Shown here piece after piece: positions 1 to 12,820 of a stretch of 64,000 nucleotides of DNA (positions are counted from its first letter, which is position 1; the number at the start of each line of letters is the position of its first letter). Made by a program: the position numbers and the translations under genes. The stretch is from Calliopsis andreniformis (taxonomy: Eukaryota; Arthropoda; Insecta; Hymenoptera; Andrenidae). Below the pieces are notes generated by a model. The model had not been told where the DNA came from. It was given only the letters and a program-made list of their open reading frames with translations, and ran no database searches. The stretch is from positions 10,642,501-10,706,500 of the forward strand of contig NC_135069.1 in the NCBI RefSeq assembly GCF_051401765.1. The letters run 5' to 3'.

Positions 1-1010
1 TTCCTCATTTTAGTGAGCATTCAAAGGATTAAAAGGGCTCGCGTCGTCCCTTCCATTTCGGAATTTCGATCCCCCTGGTCGCCGACCTACAATCAGCCTA
101 TTCCTCCCAGGCAACATTGAATATTTTACCTAATAGCGTTTCCCGCCACGGTCCAGCGGCTCGTAACGACCCGGGGTCCGTTTCTCGAGCAAAGCTTAAT
201 CCGCCGGGCGTCAAAGCGCCGCGAGCCGTCCCTGAACAGATCGCGACGGGTTGTTTGCTCTCGCTCGGATTTTACGGCTCCGACAGGCCAGGCTGGACAA
301 TTACTGGTTGTTAAACTCTCCGACTGCATGGGTAAAGCGATCGCAAAAGTCCGCGGCCGCATCGCGACCATCGGCAGCTGCAACTGCGCACTTTAAGAAT
401 CACCATCCACGCACACCGGTTTCTGTATTTATTTTTACGCCGTCCCTGTCTCCCCCCCCCCTCCTCCTCCCCCTCTTCCCTGCCCCTTTCGCTCGTCTCG
501 CCCGACTCCCCCTCCTCCCGCGGGCTCATCGTTCCGATTTATGAACGACGATTACTCCGAGAGTGAGAGCACGAGAGAGACGGAGAAAGGGATCACGCTA
601 AATTACTCATTAATTCGACGTTAATGCAGCGAAAGGGTAATTTGCGCTTTTATGCCGGCCGATGTCTCAGCCATTTTTGTCGTATATTTCGTTTAATGAA
701 GGTAATTACGGGAAGACTGACAAGGTTCTCCCTGCCTGCGATCTTTCTGCGCCAAACATATAAATTTACATGCGTGACCGAGCCCTCGCGATTTTTTGGG
801 CGTTCACTTCCCTGCTGGCCCCCTCCAAGCGTTCTCTTTTTCGGACAGCCCTCCTGGATTAATTCGCCTCGTTTTAAGCTGTGCGCCAGTCGGGCAATTT
901 CCCACGAATCACGGAAGCTTTTAAAGATCGAAGCGAGGTCTGATAAATGCTTTGGACGATTATGCCTTGACCATGATGTTCCGTTTTTTTTTGTTATGGT
1001 GGTGGATAGT
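1..1010. other. GC-rich non-coding island with pyrimidine tract
   Basis: This block is clearly richer in G+C than the DNA to its right. It carries a C/T-rich tract at about 440-520 that opens spurious frames on both strands. None of the frames through it resembles a known protein or has convincing splice borders. It may be a regulatory or conserved non-coding block, or the edge of an untranslated exon. Only composition supports this. Confidence 0.35.
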
Positions 1011-3590
1011 ATTGGGGATGAAGGATTATGGAGCCTTTGAAATTTCTTTTATTTGAGTTTGGTTTATTCCTTCAGTGCTGGCGTCGCAGATTTTTGTATT
1101 TAATATGGATAATATGCACAGATGGTTTAGGTATGATAAGATGAAACGTTGGGAATTTTTTGTGTAGTACTTTAATTATACTATGATATAATAATTTTTT
1201 GTAATAGAATTGTAGTAGTTTCATTATATTGTGTATTGTTATAATACTAATACTGTGCTCCACTGACAAGATGAGTCCTGAAACCAATAGAGTTGTATTG
1301 TTTTCAGGACTCATCTTGTCAGCGGAGCAGTATACTACTTTTATCAGTTGAAGGTTAAACATGTACAGAGAGTTAGTAGGACCCAAATTTAAGATTGAAT
1401 ATTTCTTCCATACTGACTGATATTTGTGTTTCTTTATGTTTAATTATGTGAGAATGAGAATTTTTTTGATAAATTAATGGTCAAGTATCATTTTATTCAT
1501 TTAAAATTTCTACTAGCTTACTACTATATCTATTATTTTGTTTGTAAGTTCAATTATATTGTTAACTAATAGGCTAGGTCTATGCCTCCTATGAAACTTA
1601 ATGTTAAAAAATAAAATTTGTTTGCTTAAAATCTACACACTTTATGAATTCAATTTTCATATGAAGCTAACTTTATTGAAATTACGACTTTAGGAAGAAA
1701 TTACAAAAGTTATAGCCAGTTTTAGATTTGAACTCTTTAGAAGTATCATATTATATAAATACCAAATATTATAAAGTAGGTCAAAATAAGATTGAAGTCG
1801 GAACCTGCTTCGTAGCCATGGTCCAACTTTTCAATTTTTCAATTTATTTTATTGAGCTCAGCCCACGCTACAACTTTCCCCATTTCGCTTGATTTTCAGT
1901 ACTCCTGAATTGTTTAGTACTACAGTTTTGCTTTAATACAAGTTTCAACTTCCACTTATGTATCCTCAAAACTATGTCTTTTATCTTACCACTTCCTCAT
2001 CTTTGTAAAAATAAATTCAAATTGTCAATACCTAAACTAAACATACAAAACAAGTTCTTTTATATTTTATAACTGATTCCAAGTCATCAACTTATACCAT
2101 GACAAAATTATATCCAGAATTATTCACCTTATAGAGACTCTTCTTTTCAAGTTCTGATACTCTAAAACGTATATATCCTTAAAAAGATGGAACTCAGTCA
2201 TCCAAAACAAACATGACAGTGAATCAAACTGGTCACCTTTCAAGCAGGATCAGCATGCCTAGATTTTTATACAATGGAAAAGGGAAGATAGCATGTTCTC
2301 GGGATGAAGAAATTATGCGATAAATGCGGATCTCTTAATTCTGACGGGACAAGTTTACATTAGGTCTCATCTCGTTGGATGCATCTTGGCCGAATCGTGT
2401 TCATGGCCGGTGGACAACCAGTAATTATCTTCGCTAAACTAGAGATCCTCATGATTGCACACTTACACACTGTGTATTTTCCCAGACGCAGAATCTGCTT
2501 TGATCCCGCTTCATGCTTTTCCCAGCGTCACGATTATTCACGGGCCTAGACCGTAGCGCATCAAAAGGTGTAATTTAATTGAGGGAACTTAGTATTCAGC
2601 TCGCTGACTCTGTAGTACCGTAAAATTAAGTGACAGGTTGGATCGTGGGTGGAAAATCTGAAGAAACAAAGGCGATCCCATTATTTAAGATGCATTACAT
2701 CGTATTAATGTAAACAAAAATTTAGAATTGGACTTAGAGGAACTGAGGGATTTGAAGACTCGTAGGATTATTGTATTTAGGAATTTCTTTTTATTTGTCA
2801 AAACTGACAGCTGATTTCCTAATTTATGAGATAAAACTTAGTCCTGAAAGTTTAATGGTCATATTCAAGTTGAGTATTTTTATGCTTCTATGGCTTCTTT
2901 TAAAAGCTATTAAAGTAGATCTCTTCATAATATTTTCAACACAATATCCACTTACTTCAAATATACAGAATGAAATAATGTAAGATCTCACTGCTGTTAT
3001 TTGCAATAAGGTTCTGAAATGTTTTTCACAAAAAACACAAAATTAATGAATTTTTAACACTATTTGTTACTCTGTGAAATAAGAGCAGTCAAACTTCATT
3101 ATTCTTCCATTTACACATTTCCTTGAACGCATTTTCGATGCATTTAGGTTACTGGTTCTTGTTCCTTTCATTACTTCGCTGTTAAACACCGTTTCGAATC
3201 TCGTCTTTATCGCTTGAGGCTCGTCCTGAGAAAAGCGATTGTCTTAAAACGATTCTAAGAACAATTTGAGATGAAGGCTATAGAAGAATATTTTTCTTAT
3301 AAGAAATTGTGAAGAAGTGAAATAAATTGGATCTTTATATATTTAGACTGGATAAGTCAAGTATTACTAGAGATAGAGAGATAAAAAATTAATTAAATAG
3401 CGTATTTAAATTAAGTGAAAATTTACTTTAAAAAATTACTTTACGAATTGTAGTAGGACGATTTCATATCAAGATGAATATCACCTTTGTTAGAATGAAA
3501 TATTAATACGGTATCTAAATTTTTAACAAATTTCTAAAAGGGAAACAGTGAAGTTAAGAGCAGTAGTTTAACGTATTATTAAAAGTTCTT
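1011..3590. other. AT-rich non-coding stretch
   Basis: This is AT-rich sequence without a recognisable exon. The only clear structure in it is the long hairpin at 1257-1328, listed separately. I see nothing else here. Confidence 0.5.
1257..1328. repeat. Long near-perfect hairpin (33-base arms)
   Basis: The left arm 1257-1289 pairs with the right arm 1296-1328 across a six-base loop. Only about two mismatches occur, an A/G difference near the base and one near the loop. Pairing continues outward past a two-base bulge, so the foldback spans about 85 bases. The size and shape fit either a microRNA precursor or a snap-back miniature transposon. I do not recognise either arm as a known insect microRNA, and no second copy was noticed in the window. 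Confidence 0.7.
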
Positions 3591-4600
3591 CGCCTCCAAG
3601 ATCAAGAAGCTGAAGAAGAAGAAAAGGCATCCCCGATTTGTTTGTAATTGCGATTTTCCTCAGATCACCAATCCAATTATTCACGAGCGCTCAAGAATTA
3701 ACGCCGGCGTGTGCTATTGACTTAAACGAAGGTGGTCCTCTTTGCGAATCCCTACGACGCTTAAAGCATAAAACACAGAAGTCAACAAGGCGTGAAAATA
3801 ATCCAAACAGACCAACCAACCATCGATCAAACTTGAACCGATTATTTCTACCATCCAGAAGACAATACGCTGGCACGAACGACTTCCTTCAAAAGTCCCC
3901 GATAGAAACGTTCTATCCACACCGAAGATCATTGAATCGACGTCCAACAAATCAACTTCTTAATCTGTCTTTGACTCAAACAAACACGGTGACCGTTTTT
4001 TCTTTTAAACCAAGCAAAAGAGGAATTCCATCTCCGTTAGAGTCGGCTGAAAGAGACAAGTCATGCAGAAAGTTGGCAGCGATATAAAGACGTTTCGAGC
4101 TGTTGCGCTCTCCCGAGTTGTATGCAAATAAGACTTCTCAGCGGCGCGCCACCGCAGATCCTCTTTGTTCCCCGTTTGCGGTCGCGTTCCTCCGCGGTGG
4201 ATGGAAAAAAGGGGAGCGGCTCTTAGCGCTTAGAACAACCCTGGGCGAAGCAGCGAGTCGCTAACGCGCACCGACCTTCCGAAACGTAACCGCAGACCCC
4301 CTTTCATGGATCGAATCGGAGTCATCGAGCTGGAAACGCGCACGATTCGATTATTCCCGAGCTGAACTCGAAGAAAAGGGTTCAGCGACACGTCCAGGAC
4401 ACTTCTCGATCGGGATACCCTCGAACCGCACGCGGTTCCGCTCAATCGACAGATCGAAACAATTAACCGAGCGTGTGGCGAGCACGGTCTCTTTGCGGCA
4501 ACGTCAATGCAGGGGGATGCTGCAATGGGCCGTTGTACCCTTTTGTGAGGGGCACACTTGCTGGGAGAGTATTCAAGACGAGTGTGCTTGGATTTTTAGT
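3591..4600. other. GC-rich non-coding island
   Basis: The block is of higher G+C with several uninterrupted frames, for example 3638-4087 on the plus strand. Their translations are low in information, resemble no family I know and lack splice context. It is a candidate regulatory block on composition only. Confidence 0.3.
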
Positions 4601-4707
4601 GGCTTTCTTTGTAAACAAATTTTTGTTCTTGGGAATTTTAATTTTGGGGAAGGAGTTATTTAAGTTATTTAATTGTTTAGAAAGTGCGTAAAATACACAT
4701 GAAATAT

Positions 4708-4913
4708 GTCTGAGTTAAGACTCATTCTATTGCCAATTTGTACTATCCAGGTCAGACTCAGCGAAATCAGTAGAATAAGTCCAAAGTCAGTCATATACCT
4801 TTCAGGCTTTTAGGCATTCTCTCAACAATCTATAATTCCGAAAGGAAACTTTAAAAGCATTTCCGTCCCCTTTTGTGATGAAATATCTGACATCTCTGGT
4901 CGAACACCCAGTA
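4708..4913. mobile_element. Miniature inverted-repeat element, family 1 (copy 1, partial)
   Basis: Inverted arms 4708-4732 and 4768-4792 share the family motif GACTTATTCTACTG with its complement. They are followed at 4881-4913 by a degenerate copy of the right end seen at 57858-57891 (TTTCTGACACCTGTCGTCGA). No transposase frame is present. It is one of four related copies in the window (also 13301-13501, 54248-54462 and 57400-57891). The left terminus cannot be placed. Confidence 0.55.
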
Positions 4914-5169
4914 TAAACAGTAAAATATTTCTTTCATTAAACACTATTTATCTTGAAAAATCTGTAAGTAATTTTCTCAAAATAATCCATATTTCTCTGA
5001 TTGCTTTCGATAATAATTTCCTGTTGCTTAAAATTTTGTATTATGTACAAGTAGTAGGCAATCCTCAATCCTTCATTAATCTCTGCAAATATGGCAAAAA
5101 TCTGAATAAATATAAATGTCGTCGTTACTCCCATCATACTAGATAACCCTTCTGTGGCTGGTGGGACAT

Positions 5170-6360
5170 GTGCATAATGTCCTACTTATATTTTTCTGGT
5201 ATCACTAAAAAGAGTTATTCAACCACAAAAGAGTTACGGTTGAACCTAACAAATGCTCCCCTCATCGTTTTCTGGAAGTCGATTCCAAACACTCTGCCCG
5301 ACTTAAATTCATTAATCGTACCCCCCAAAACGCACAGAAGTCGAGCATGTTCATCAAATCCTTTAACCTTCCCAAATGCATCCCCGAAGAAAGGGTTCAT
5401 CGACGCGTGCAAATGTCGTACCTCATCTCGCGGTCAGCATTGTTTCACCAGCAGGCAGAACAATGCGTGCCCGTCGATTTTGAGAAGAACGGGACGTGTG
5501 CCAGGCTGCAATGCAAAATATCGTTCCACCTTGCGAACAAAGCTAGCTTAATCGACCCTCTGGGGAGAGGGTAACGATTATTAATACATCAACAACACGG
5601 CAGAAGGGGCTCACGAGTCGGTTCTCTCTCTTGCTCTTTCCCGTGCAATTACCTCGACGGATCATCGAGCTCAGCCAGTCGGAATCCTTTCATTCAAACT
5701 TTCGACCTTCGACTGGCAAACACGAACCCAGGCTACCCTCGGTGCCCTTTCTGACGCGGAAGAGAGGCGGTGTCGCCGCGTTTCCGGCCGCAAAGAGGCT
5801 CACTGGACCGTGACTAAGTCAACTCGACGTACCCCATGGACTTTATTACGCGACAATATAATTATTTCGCGTGCTACTCGGTGCCACGACGGGAATCGGT
5901 CGGTCCGCGGCTCACGAGGGCGGGGGAGAAAAGTCAAGCCAGGCGTGTGCCGTGGTTGATAGGCAACAATGAGGCCGCGGCTCGGCTCGTTTGTTTGCCA
6001 AACAATCGGCCCCGCTTGGCGAGCGCCGCCGCGGCGAAAACAACGAGAAACAATCGGCCATTGTTTTTGCCCGCTAAGGAGGAAAGGGAAGCTTGCGGAG
6101 GAAGAGACGCCTGTGTTGGCGTCGTCGAGGGGAGGCGAGTATTTCGGGGGTGGCGGAGTGTTGAGACAGGCTTGTTTATGGCCGCTCGAAATATCGTTAA
6201 TTGACTGACTCCGTATGAGCTTCGGCCGACGAAACGCGTCAGGACGTGTGACGCCGGTTAAAATGGGATCCGCATGGGGAAGGGTGATTGCGATAAACAG
6301 AGGAGCTTGCGAGAGCCTGCGAAGATGGGCGAGCTTCCGCCCAGGGAATATCTTATAATT
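5170..6360. promoter_or_regulatory. GC-rich island with clustered AACAAT motifs
   Basis: This is a long GC-rich block. Between about 5965 and 6068 the motif AACAAT occurs three times, plus one ATTGT on the other strand, and AACAATCGGCC occurs twice. AACAAT/ATTGT is the core recognised by Sox-type HMG proteins (established knowledge), so the cluster could be part of an enhancer. That is inference. The frames in it do not look like protein-coding exons. Confidence 0.3.
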
Positions 6361-7855
6361 TCTTCTTGATATTCTTGAAGAGTTCCTTTTTAATCCTTTT
6401 TTTCTTAAATTTCTTGATAACTACGTAGAAATATTTATATTTTGAACCCATTGCATATCTAATATGTACTTCATGGAAGTATCTTTAAATTTACAAATTA
6501 CTTATGTCCTTGTTTTATTTGTTGTCATTCCTTAGCAGTGGACTTGACTGAACTGACTGAACTTACAAATTTAAGCAAGAGCTTGGTTTCTGTTCATATG
6601 TAGCCATTCGATAACGTGGGGGAAGAAAGGGTTGACTTTTGCCATTTGAGTCTGGTTTTTCGACACAGACTTAAACATTTAGGAATATTAAAAATCTAGA
6701 ATAATATTAATTGTTATGTGGAAATAGGACGTAAGTTATATTATAAAATTTTGTAAGGTATTCGAAAGATATTTCGCAGTTAGGTGAGTAGAATAAATTA
6801 TCTAGAGAACAGTAGTTCTCTAAAAGTAGATATGTCTGTGGAGTTTGTCAGATATCGTGTCAGTATTTAAAAGTTTGTAATGAGTAATCTACCTTATTCT
6901 AGCTAGCTATTAATCCTTGAAAAAAGTATTCTGGTTTGTTACAAATATGCCATTTAAATAATTAAATTAGTATTTTTATCAAATGGAGCTTTTTCTTTTC
7001 GTTGGAGATTACACACATACGGATTGATGGAAAAAAGAGGAATAGGTACTTATCCAATTTTTGTGTTCTTATTCACTAGAAATTTTTTATCTAACTTTTC
7101 GTCAGACTAAGCTGCATTATAGATTTGTTTATAAAGATTATTGAAAGCATAAGAAAAGTATAGCAGTCAAAAGGTAGAAATGTAAATGTTTGTACATGTT
7201 TCTCAGCTAGTATTTACGTACTGGTTAAAGATGACAAAACTGCTTATAAGAATTTTAGAAAATATTACTCTATTTTCGCTACTTTTCAGGAAAAATTCAA
7301 AAATTTACAATGTTCATTTAGAAAACTCGTATTGAAATAGGCAAGAGTTATTTCATTATTTGGATTGAGTTAACACTCTATTCAAGGTTCCACTGTTACA
7401 CATATTACCTTGTAATTAATATATTTATGCGACATTATGGTATTCCCTCAATGTAAGCTCGTAGTTATTTCCAGTATTTCTTGAATTCACTTATTGCATC
7501 ATTTATCATTCTCCTTTTTGATGAGTCAAAAATTGAGAAACCGAGGCGAAAATTCATTTTGACAAAGGTATCTCTTCCATTTTATGAGTTCAATGATAAG
7601 AATTGTCAGTTTATTGTATCTATATTGTCTGTATCTACAAGTCAAAATGATATACATAAGTCATATTTCCACAAAATTTGACTTTTCTTCTATAACTAAA
7701 ATCTTCAGAACAGAATTCATATTTTTAGCAAAGTGTGTTTTCACTAAAGGACTTTTTCCCTAGCACCTAGATTCCTAGAATATAAAAAGGAAACACCACT
7801 CCACAATAATTAAGTTTCAAATCTTCCAACATCAATTTCTCGAACATAAAGCCAT
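6361..7855. other. AT-rich non-coding stretch
   Basis: This is AT-rich DNA with no exon, RNA gene or repeat that I can support. Confidence 0.5.
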
Positions 7856-8725
7856 ACCTTCTGTCTCACTTTGCAACCACAGAAATAATCCTCTCAGCGT
7901 CCCGTCAACCTGCAAACAATCGAATCGACTGAAAAAAATGAGCTTCCGATTCTTGGAGGAGTTCCACAGTGGGCAATCTTCCACCGAATCTTATCTCATC
8001 GCGTTAACTATGAAGCTCTCGAAAGTTCGCGCTGTTATGACTCCTCGATCTTGAATCCCGGCGAGGGACATCAAGGCGCTTCTCGAGTCCGTGAAACCGG
8101 TAAGAACATCTCGGGCGTTTCGATCGTAACGCCTCGCGAACGTAACGACTCCGCATTCCGACAAGAAAAATGTCGACCGGGAATATTCCTTCGGTCTCTC
8201 TCCTCGGCTCTCTTTCTCTGTTCCTTATCGGTCTCGATCTTTGTCTTTCTCGAAAGCGACACGCAACTCGGCGTAGCCGCGCCGCGAACGAAGGATGAGG
8301 AGGAAGGAACCGATGCGTGCGCTCGGAGAAACGCGAGGAACAGAGACGGGGAAGGCCCTCAAGCTGCTTCACACGTGGCGACAGTCGCGACGTATTCACG
8401 CGTGCGTACGTATTTATAGCGGCTGGTACATTGTCGGCGGCCTTTTAAAAAAAGAACACCGGGATGACAACGAGGAGGAAGCGCGAGGCCGAGCGAGCCT
8501 AGCGAACGTGTACAGATCTTGTCAGAGGTTGACGATCCGCGACGCTCATTGTTGCGACGTTTCCGTTTCTTCGTGCGCAGGGCCAGAGCTTTCCTCGGTG
8601 CCAAAGGAACAGAAGGCATTCAGATCTGCACGCGACTGTTGGTTTCCTCAGGCTTCGGGAAGAGTCTGTAAACGAGGGAAGTTAAAGGACGCTTCTATTC
8701 TGCGTTCGAACAGTGCTTCTTCGTT
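7856..8725. other. GC-rich non-coding island
   Basis: Composition rises sharply, and overlapping frames open on both strands (for example 8051-8419 plus and 8004-8399 minus). That is what a CpG-containing non-coding island gives by chance. None of the translations is recognisable. It is a candidate regulatory block. Confidence 0.3.
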
Positions 8726-10430
8726 TAGGGACTGGCTGCTGGATGACCAGCCTTCTGCTAACATTTTCTGGCAATGGGTTGCTAGGTGTTTTCTCGATGA
8801 GGACATTGTAGTAGCATTTTCCAGAAAAGACTTATTACTATTACCATACATTTTCTTGTAGATACTTCGTAGAGAACCAGAATTGTACTCGTTCAACTGT
8901 TGGAAATGTGTAAGTAATAACACGGTTTTACTTTTAATATGGGTAAAACAATTTACAGAAAACTCATAAACAGCATGCTCTTGTAGACCCTTACAATTCT
9001 AGTTCTTTAGATTGTCTGAATGTATATGTATATTTTGTATTAGATGGGAATATGAGAATTTCAGTCCTAGACTCAAGAATAGTTGGTCATCCAACACAAC
9101 GATCTAGGGTACAGGACTCTGGTCAGTTTTCCTCCATCCAACAATTAGTTTGTATAGATCTAATTGTAGGTTAGTATTTTCCACGCTTCATTACATCTAC
9201 TCCAATTATAGGTGTTCACGTAGCCTAGATCTTGTCAGTTCGATTAGGCTAATACTTAATTGAAATAGTGAGTTAAAGAATAGTAAAGTCTGGAACCCAT
9301 ATTTTCAGATATTTGATTTTAACCTGTAAGTCTACGCATTTTACATGTCTGGACCCTGGAGCCGGAGTGTATTAAGTTCCCTGTTCTTCCATATAGCCTA
9401 GTATACTTTGGCTTTGAGATCCAGATATAATTTTGAGAATATTTGAAAATGGCCAATTTTGAACTTGTACTGTTCTTCAACTTACCGATTCAGATATAAA
9501 TGGGATTGTTGATAGAAACGTTACAAAAATATATTATACTCAAAATATAATTGCTCTATATTCCTCATCCAGGTTTTCAACGTGACTCGTTTGGGAGTTT
9601 ATAGCGAGGGTTGTTTTTCTGAAATCAGTTTAGGTGTAAGATGACTCACTTTATCTGTATATATACATCATATTTATAACATATCATAATCAACGATGGC
9701 ATAATTAGTTTATTTAATCCTTTAAACATATTTATCAACGCAGACAAAGAAATAAGAAGTCGCTCAAAATGATAAGAAGAGAATACTAGCCTATTTTAGA
9801 GTACTACAAATTAAACAGAGTGTAATCCTTTCTATCGATATAGTTGTGTTCAACAAGATTAAAAAAGCAAAACGAACTGGACGAAAAAGGTGAAATAGAT
9901 AACGTTTCAGGTATTTGTGTTAGGGTTTATTGGTATAATAGACATCATGCAGTAGCCCTATTCAGGCTACCGAATTGGCGAGTCCTCCGCGAAGAGCATG
10001 ATAGAAAAAGGCATCGTGGCATGAATTAAGGACGACTTCTGAGTAAGTAGGACCCGGCTGCAGAAGGGAGGGCTCCTGCCAGCCCTTGTTACTGTCTCTG
10101 TGTTTTTCTCTTCCATTTCATCTCTGTTTTATCACATTCTATAACAATATATATATTTATAAACCACATAATCCAAAAAATTTGTACATAGCAAAACCTG
10201 AGAAGCTATTTATAGAATTAAAATTTGAGTTATACAGAGAAAAAGGGACTTAATACTCTCTGGCTTTGGAGTCGAGATATAAAGTCTCGACTCGAAACTT
10301 GTCATAGCGGCCACCTTTCTGAAATGTCCAACATTTGCTTAAAAGAAAAGAAGTCCCTAGTTAAGACACATTAATTTTTGCTATATAATTTTCGAAATTC
10401 GTGGAAATTAGTTACACCGTGTACAGATGA
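8726..10430. other. AT-rich non-coding stretch with small foldbacks
   Basis: No exon was seen. The stretch holds the family 2 element at 9346-9428. It also holds a short perfect 9-base palindrome (arms 10269-10277 and 10285-10293, GAGTCGAGA), which sits in sequence that may be a degraded relative of family 2. Confidence 0.45.
9346..9428. mobile_element. Snap-back miniature element, family 2 (copy 1)
   Basis: The left end (TGTCTGGACCC...GGAGCC) and the right end (TTTGGCTTTGAGATCCAGATA) are imperfect inverted repeats over about 29 bases. The interior, with its CTGTTCTTCCAT motif, is shared with the copy at 17374-17452. A third relative lies at 23111-23200. No coding capacity. Confidence 0.55.
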
Positions 10431-10900
10431 AACTATACCCGCAGGATCTCTGTAATGGTGGGAAAGTGAAAGTCTTGAAGGTTCAACGATGCGACAGAGT
10501 TTTTGCCTCCGATGAATTGAGGCATGATTGAGGCAAAAAAGGGCCTGGCAATCTTTTGCCAGGCTAATCGCGTTCGGACATAACAGTTAAAAACGTTTGT
10601 CGCCTTAATCTTTTTCCCTGGGATAATTAGTGAATCCGCTGGATGGATAACCAATACTTCTTTTTTAGTTCATCTGTACTCATCAGGCTCGTCTTCGGTC
10701 CCCAAGATCGTCACGTGTGCGTCCCCTTAATCCCTCTTAAAGGCCCCTCGGGACGAATACTTGGACACGAGGATGCCCGAAGTAACACGAACGTAATCAC
10801 GAGAAGGAACGCACACTCACACACACCCGCGCTCTCGAGGACTCCGACGGGGCAGACATCTCTTTGTTAGAGGGTCCAGTTCTTTCCTCCTTGTAGGAAA
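10431..10900. other. GC-rich island with two adjacent perfect hairpins
   Basis: Two short perfect foldbacks sit side by side. The first has arms 10500-10509 and 10530-10539 (TTTTTGCCTC). The second has arms 10543-10551 and 10556-10564 (GCCTGGCAA) with a four-base loop. The rest is GC-rich with no recognisable coding sequence. A regulatory role is possible but not shown. Confidence 0.35.
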
Positions 10901-11330
10901 AGCTTTAAGTCGGATCCAAGTCGAATTCGAACACCACATTCAATTATTAACTCCCTTTCAAGAACTATTCAAAATATAAATGGACTAAAAAATTTGTAAT
11001 AAAGATACTCAAAAACTTCGATAAAAAAGCGGCTATTTTCACTCTACTTAAGCATCGAGAAATTCACCATATACTTGCATCTATGAAGTATTAACTACAT
11101 TACTTTAAAGAATTCCTCAAAGCCAACATCTAAATCCTTCAAATCTTATAGATATCCTCCCTCATTAGTTACAATTTTATATCAAATCTCTAGAGCCACA
11201 CCCTACTTTTGTCAAAAGAATGTTTATAAGATCTTCTAAGAATTCTTACCCTGGAGTAAACTGTTGCTTCAAAAGATACTCCTAGTTTTAAAATTGAGGA
11301 ATGATGTTTTCTGGATCAATTGGAGCAGAG
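10901..11330. other. AT-rich non-coding stretch
   Basis: I see nothing to annotate in this interval. Confidence 0.5.
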
Positions 11331-11710
11331 TTGACCACAACTCAGCCACGTCGCTACGGAGACACACGCAGGAGAGACGTGTAGGTCGGGGTCGAGGAGA
11401 AACGTGTACGCTAGTTAGTTAGACCTGCTGACGGACTCTCGAGGTCCAAGAAAACGATGCACGAGCTCTCGCGATGGTAATGGTAGCCGTAGGTAGGACC
11501 CGATGCGTGTGCCACGCCGTATATTCCAGCCGTGGATTCCGTTGTTGTGTGCATTGTCGTATAAGGGATACGCGATTCGCGGAGATACATATTTGTTACG
11601 GAGATGCTCCTCCTCGGCGCGGACGTGAGTCGCCTTTGCGACTTCAATGAAGATCTCCCAGGTGACTGAGCTCCTTTCTAGGGTGAATTTGTTCGTCTTC
11701 CTTTTCTTTC
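11331..11710. repeat. GC-rich island, diverged copy A
   Basis: The core 11581-11686 aligns by eye with 12895-13002. Both begin GGAGATRCATATTTGTTACG and both contain AGATCTCC followed by a TTTCYAGGGYGAA-like end. The copies are well diverged between these anchors. The pair could be an old tandem duplication of a regulatory block or two copies of a dispersed element. No protein is recognised in either. Confidence 0.4.
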
Positions 11711-12820
11711 ATGTGACTTCCATGGAGCTACTTGTTGCTTGTTTAATCCCTAACTGATGTGATGTCAATGTTATAGTAGAATTGGAGTAGAACAATTATT
11801 ATTATTTTATATTTGTGTAATGTATAAAGTATTTTAGTTTTTAACACTGCTAGCCTATTATAGTATAATCAGCCTATTCATCTTATTTGTCTTATAGAAA
11901 AGGTAGAAAGATTTTCAATTTTATTCTTTCAGATTTTTAAACAGTATTGAGATGCTTTCTTATTTTTTGATATAGAATACGTGAACCTTCATTATATTAC
12001 TCAATTCAACATGAAAATATTTTCTTACCAAATGCAGTTAGTACTAAATTGATGGAATGTTTATAGCGTGGTATTAGATTTTTTGATAGACAGATATCTT
12101 GAACATATATTTTTCGATTTAGATCAGTTTAAAAACTTATTTTAACACTTGCTTTTAAAGGTACATGGAATCTTAATAATAGGAATAAATATAAAAGGTT
12201 AGTTGATATTTCAGAAAAAAGAAAACGATAATATTACAATAAATAATAAAACATATAGCAATAATAAAAGGAATTATGTGAAAAAGTTTCTGTGTTACAG
12301 TGTTTATTTTTTTTTTTATAGATTCGTGAAATAATACAAGTAATTACATAGCTGAGGCTATTTTATCTGATAGTAACTTGTTTCAGTTCCTTTAAAAATT
12401 GAAGGCCAAAAATAATGGGAAATAATTCTAAAGAATAAGGGGCACAGTGACAAATTCATAATAAAAAAAATAGTAGATATATATTTAGAAATGAGAATAT
12501 ATACACAAACATTTCGCATTATAAGAAATGGTAAAAATGGTAAAAATGATAAAACTGTTAAAATGGTAACAATGGTAAAAATACACAATCACGAATGTAA
12601 TAACTTGTTACCTCACAAAAAGTAGCAAATTAAAATCTAGCTAAACAAGTTATTATGCATGTACAATATTTCTGTTTATTTGTTATTGATAATTTATTCG
12701 TCATATATTCCTTAATTTATTCATAATTACAATACTATGTACCATCTTTAAAAATAATTACTCTTCTCCTCCTTCATACGTTGTTCAATATTTTCTTAAT
12801 TACACTCGCCTGCTATTCCA
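11711..12820. other. AT-rich non-coding stretch with GGTAAAAAT-type simple repeat
   Basis: The stretch is AT-rich and non-coding. A degenerate nine-base repeat of the form TGGTAAAAA runs from about 12528 to 12585. Nothing else is seen. Confidence 0.45.

Noticed and set aside
8004..8419. Long overlapping frames on both strands in a GC-rich island
   Set aside because: Simultaneous openness on both strands is explained by composition. No domain, splice border or start context supports a gene. The same reasoning was applied to 16039-16887, 21308-21687, 22189-22520, 25027-25462, 29402-29861 and 38414-38969.
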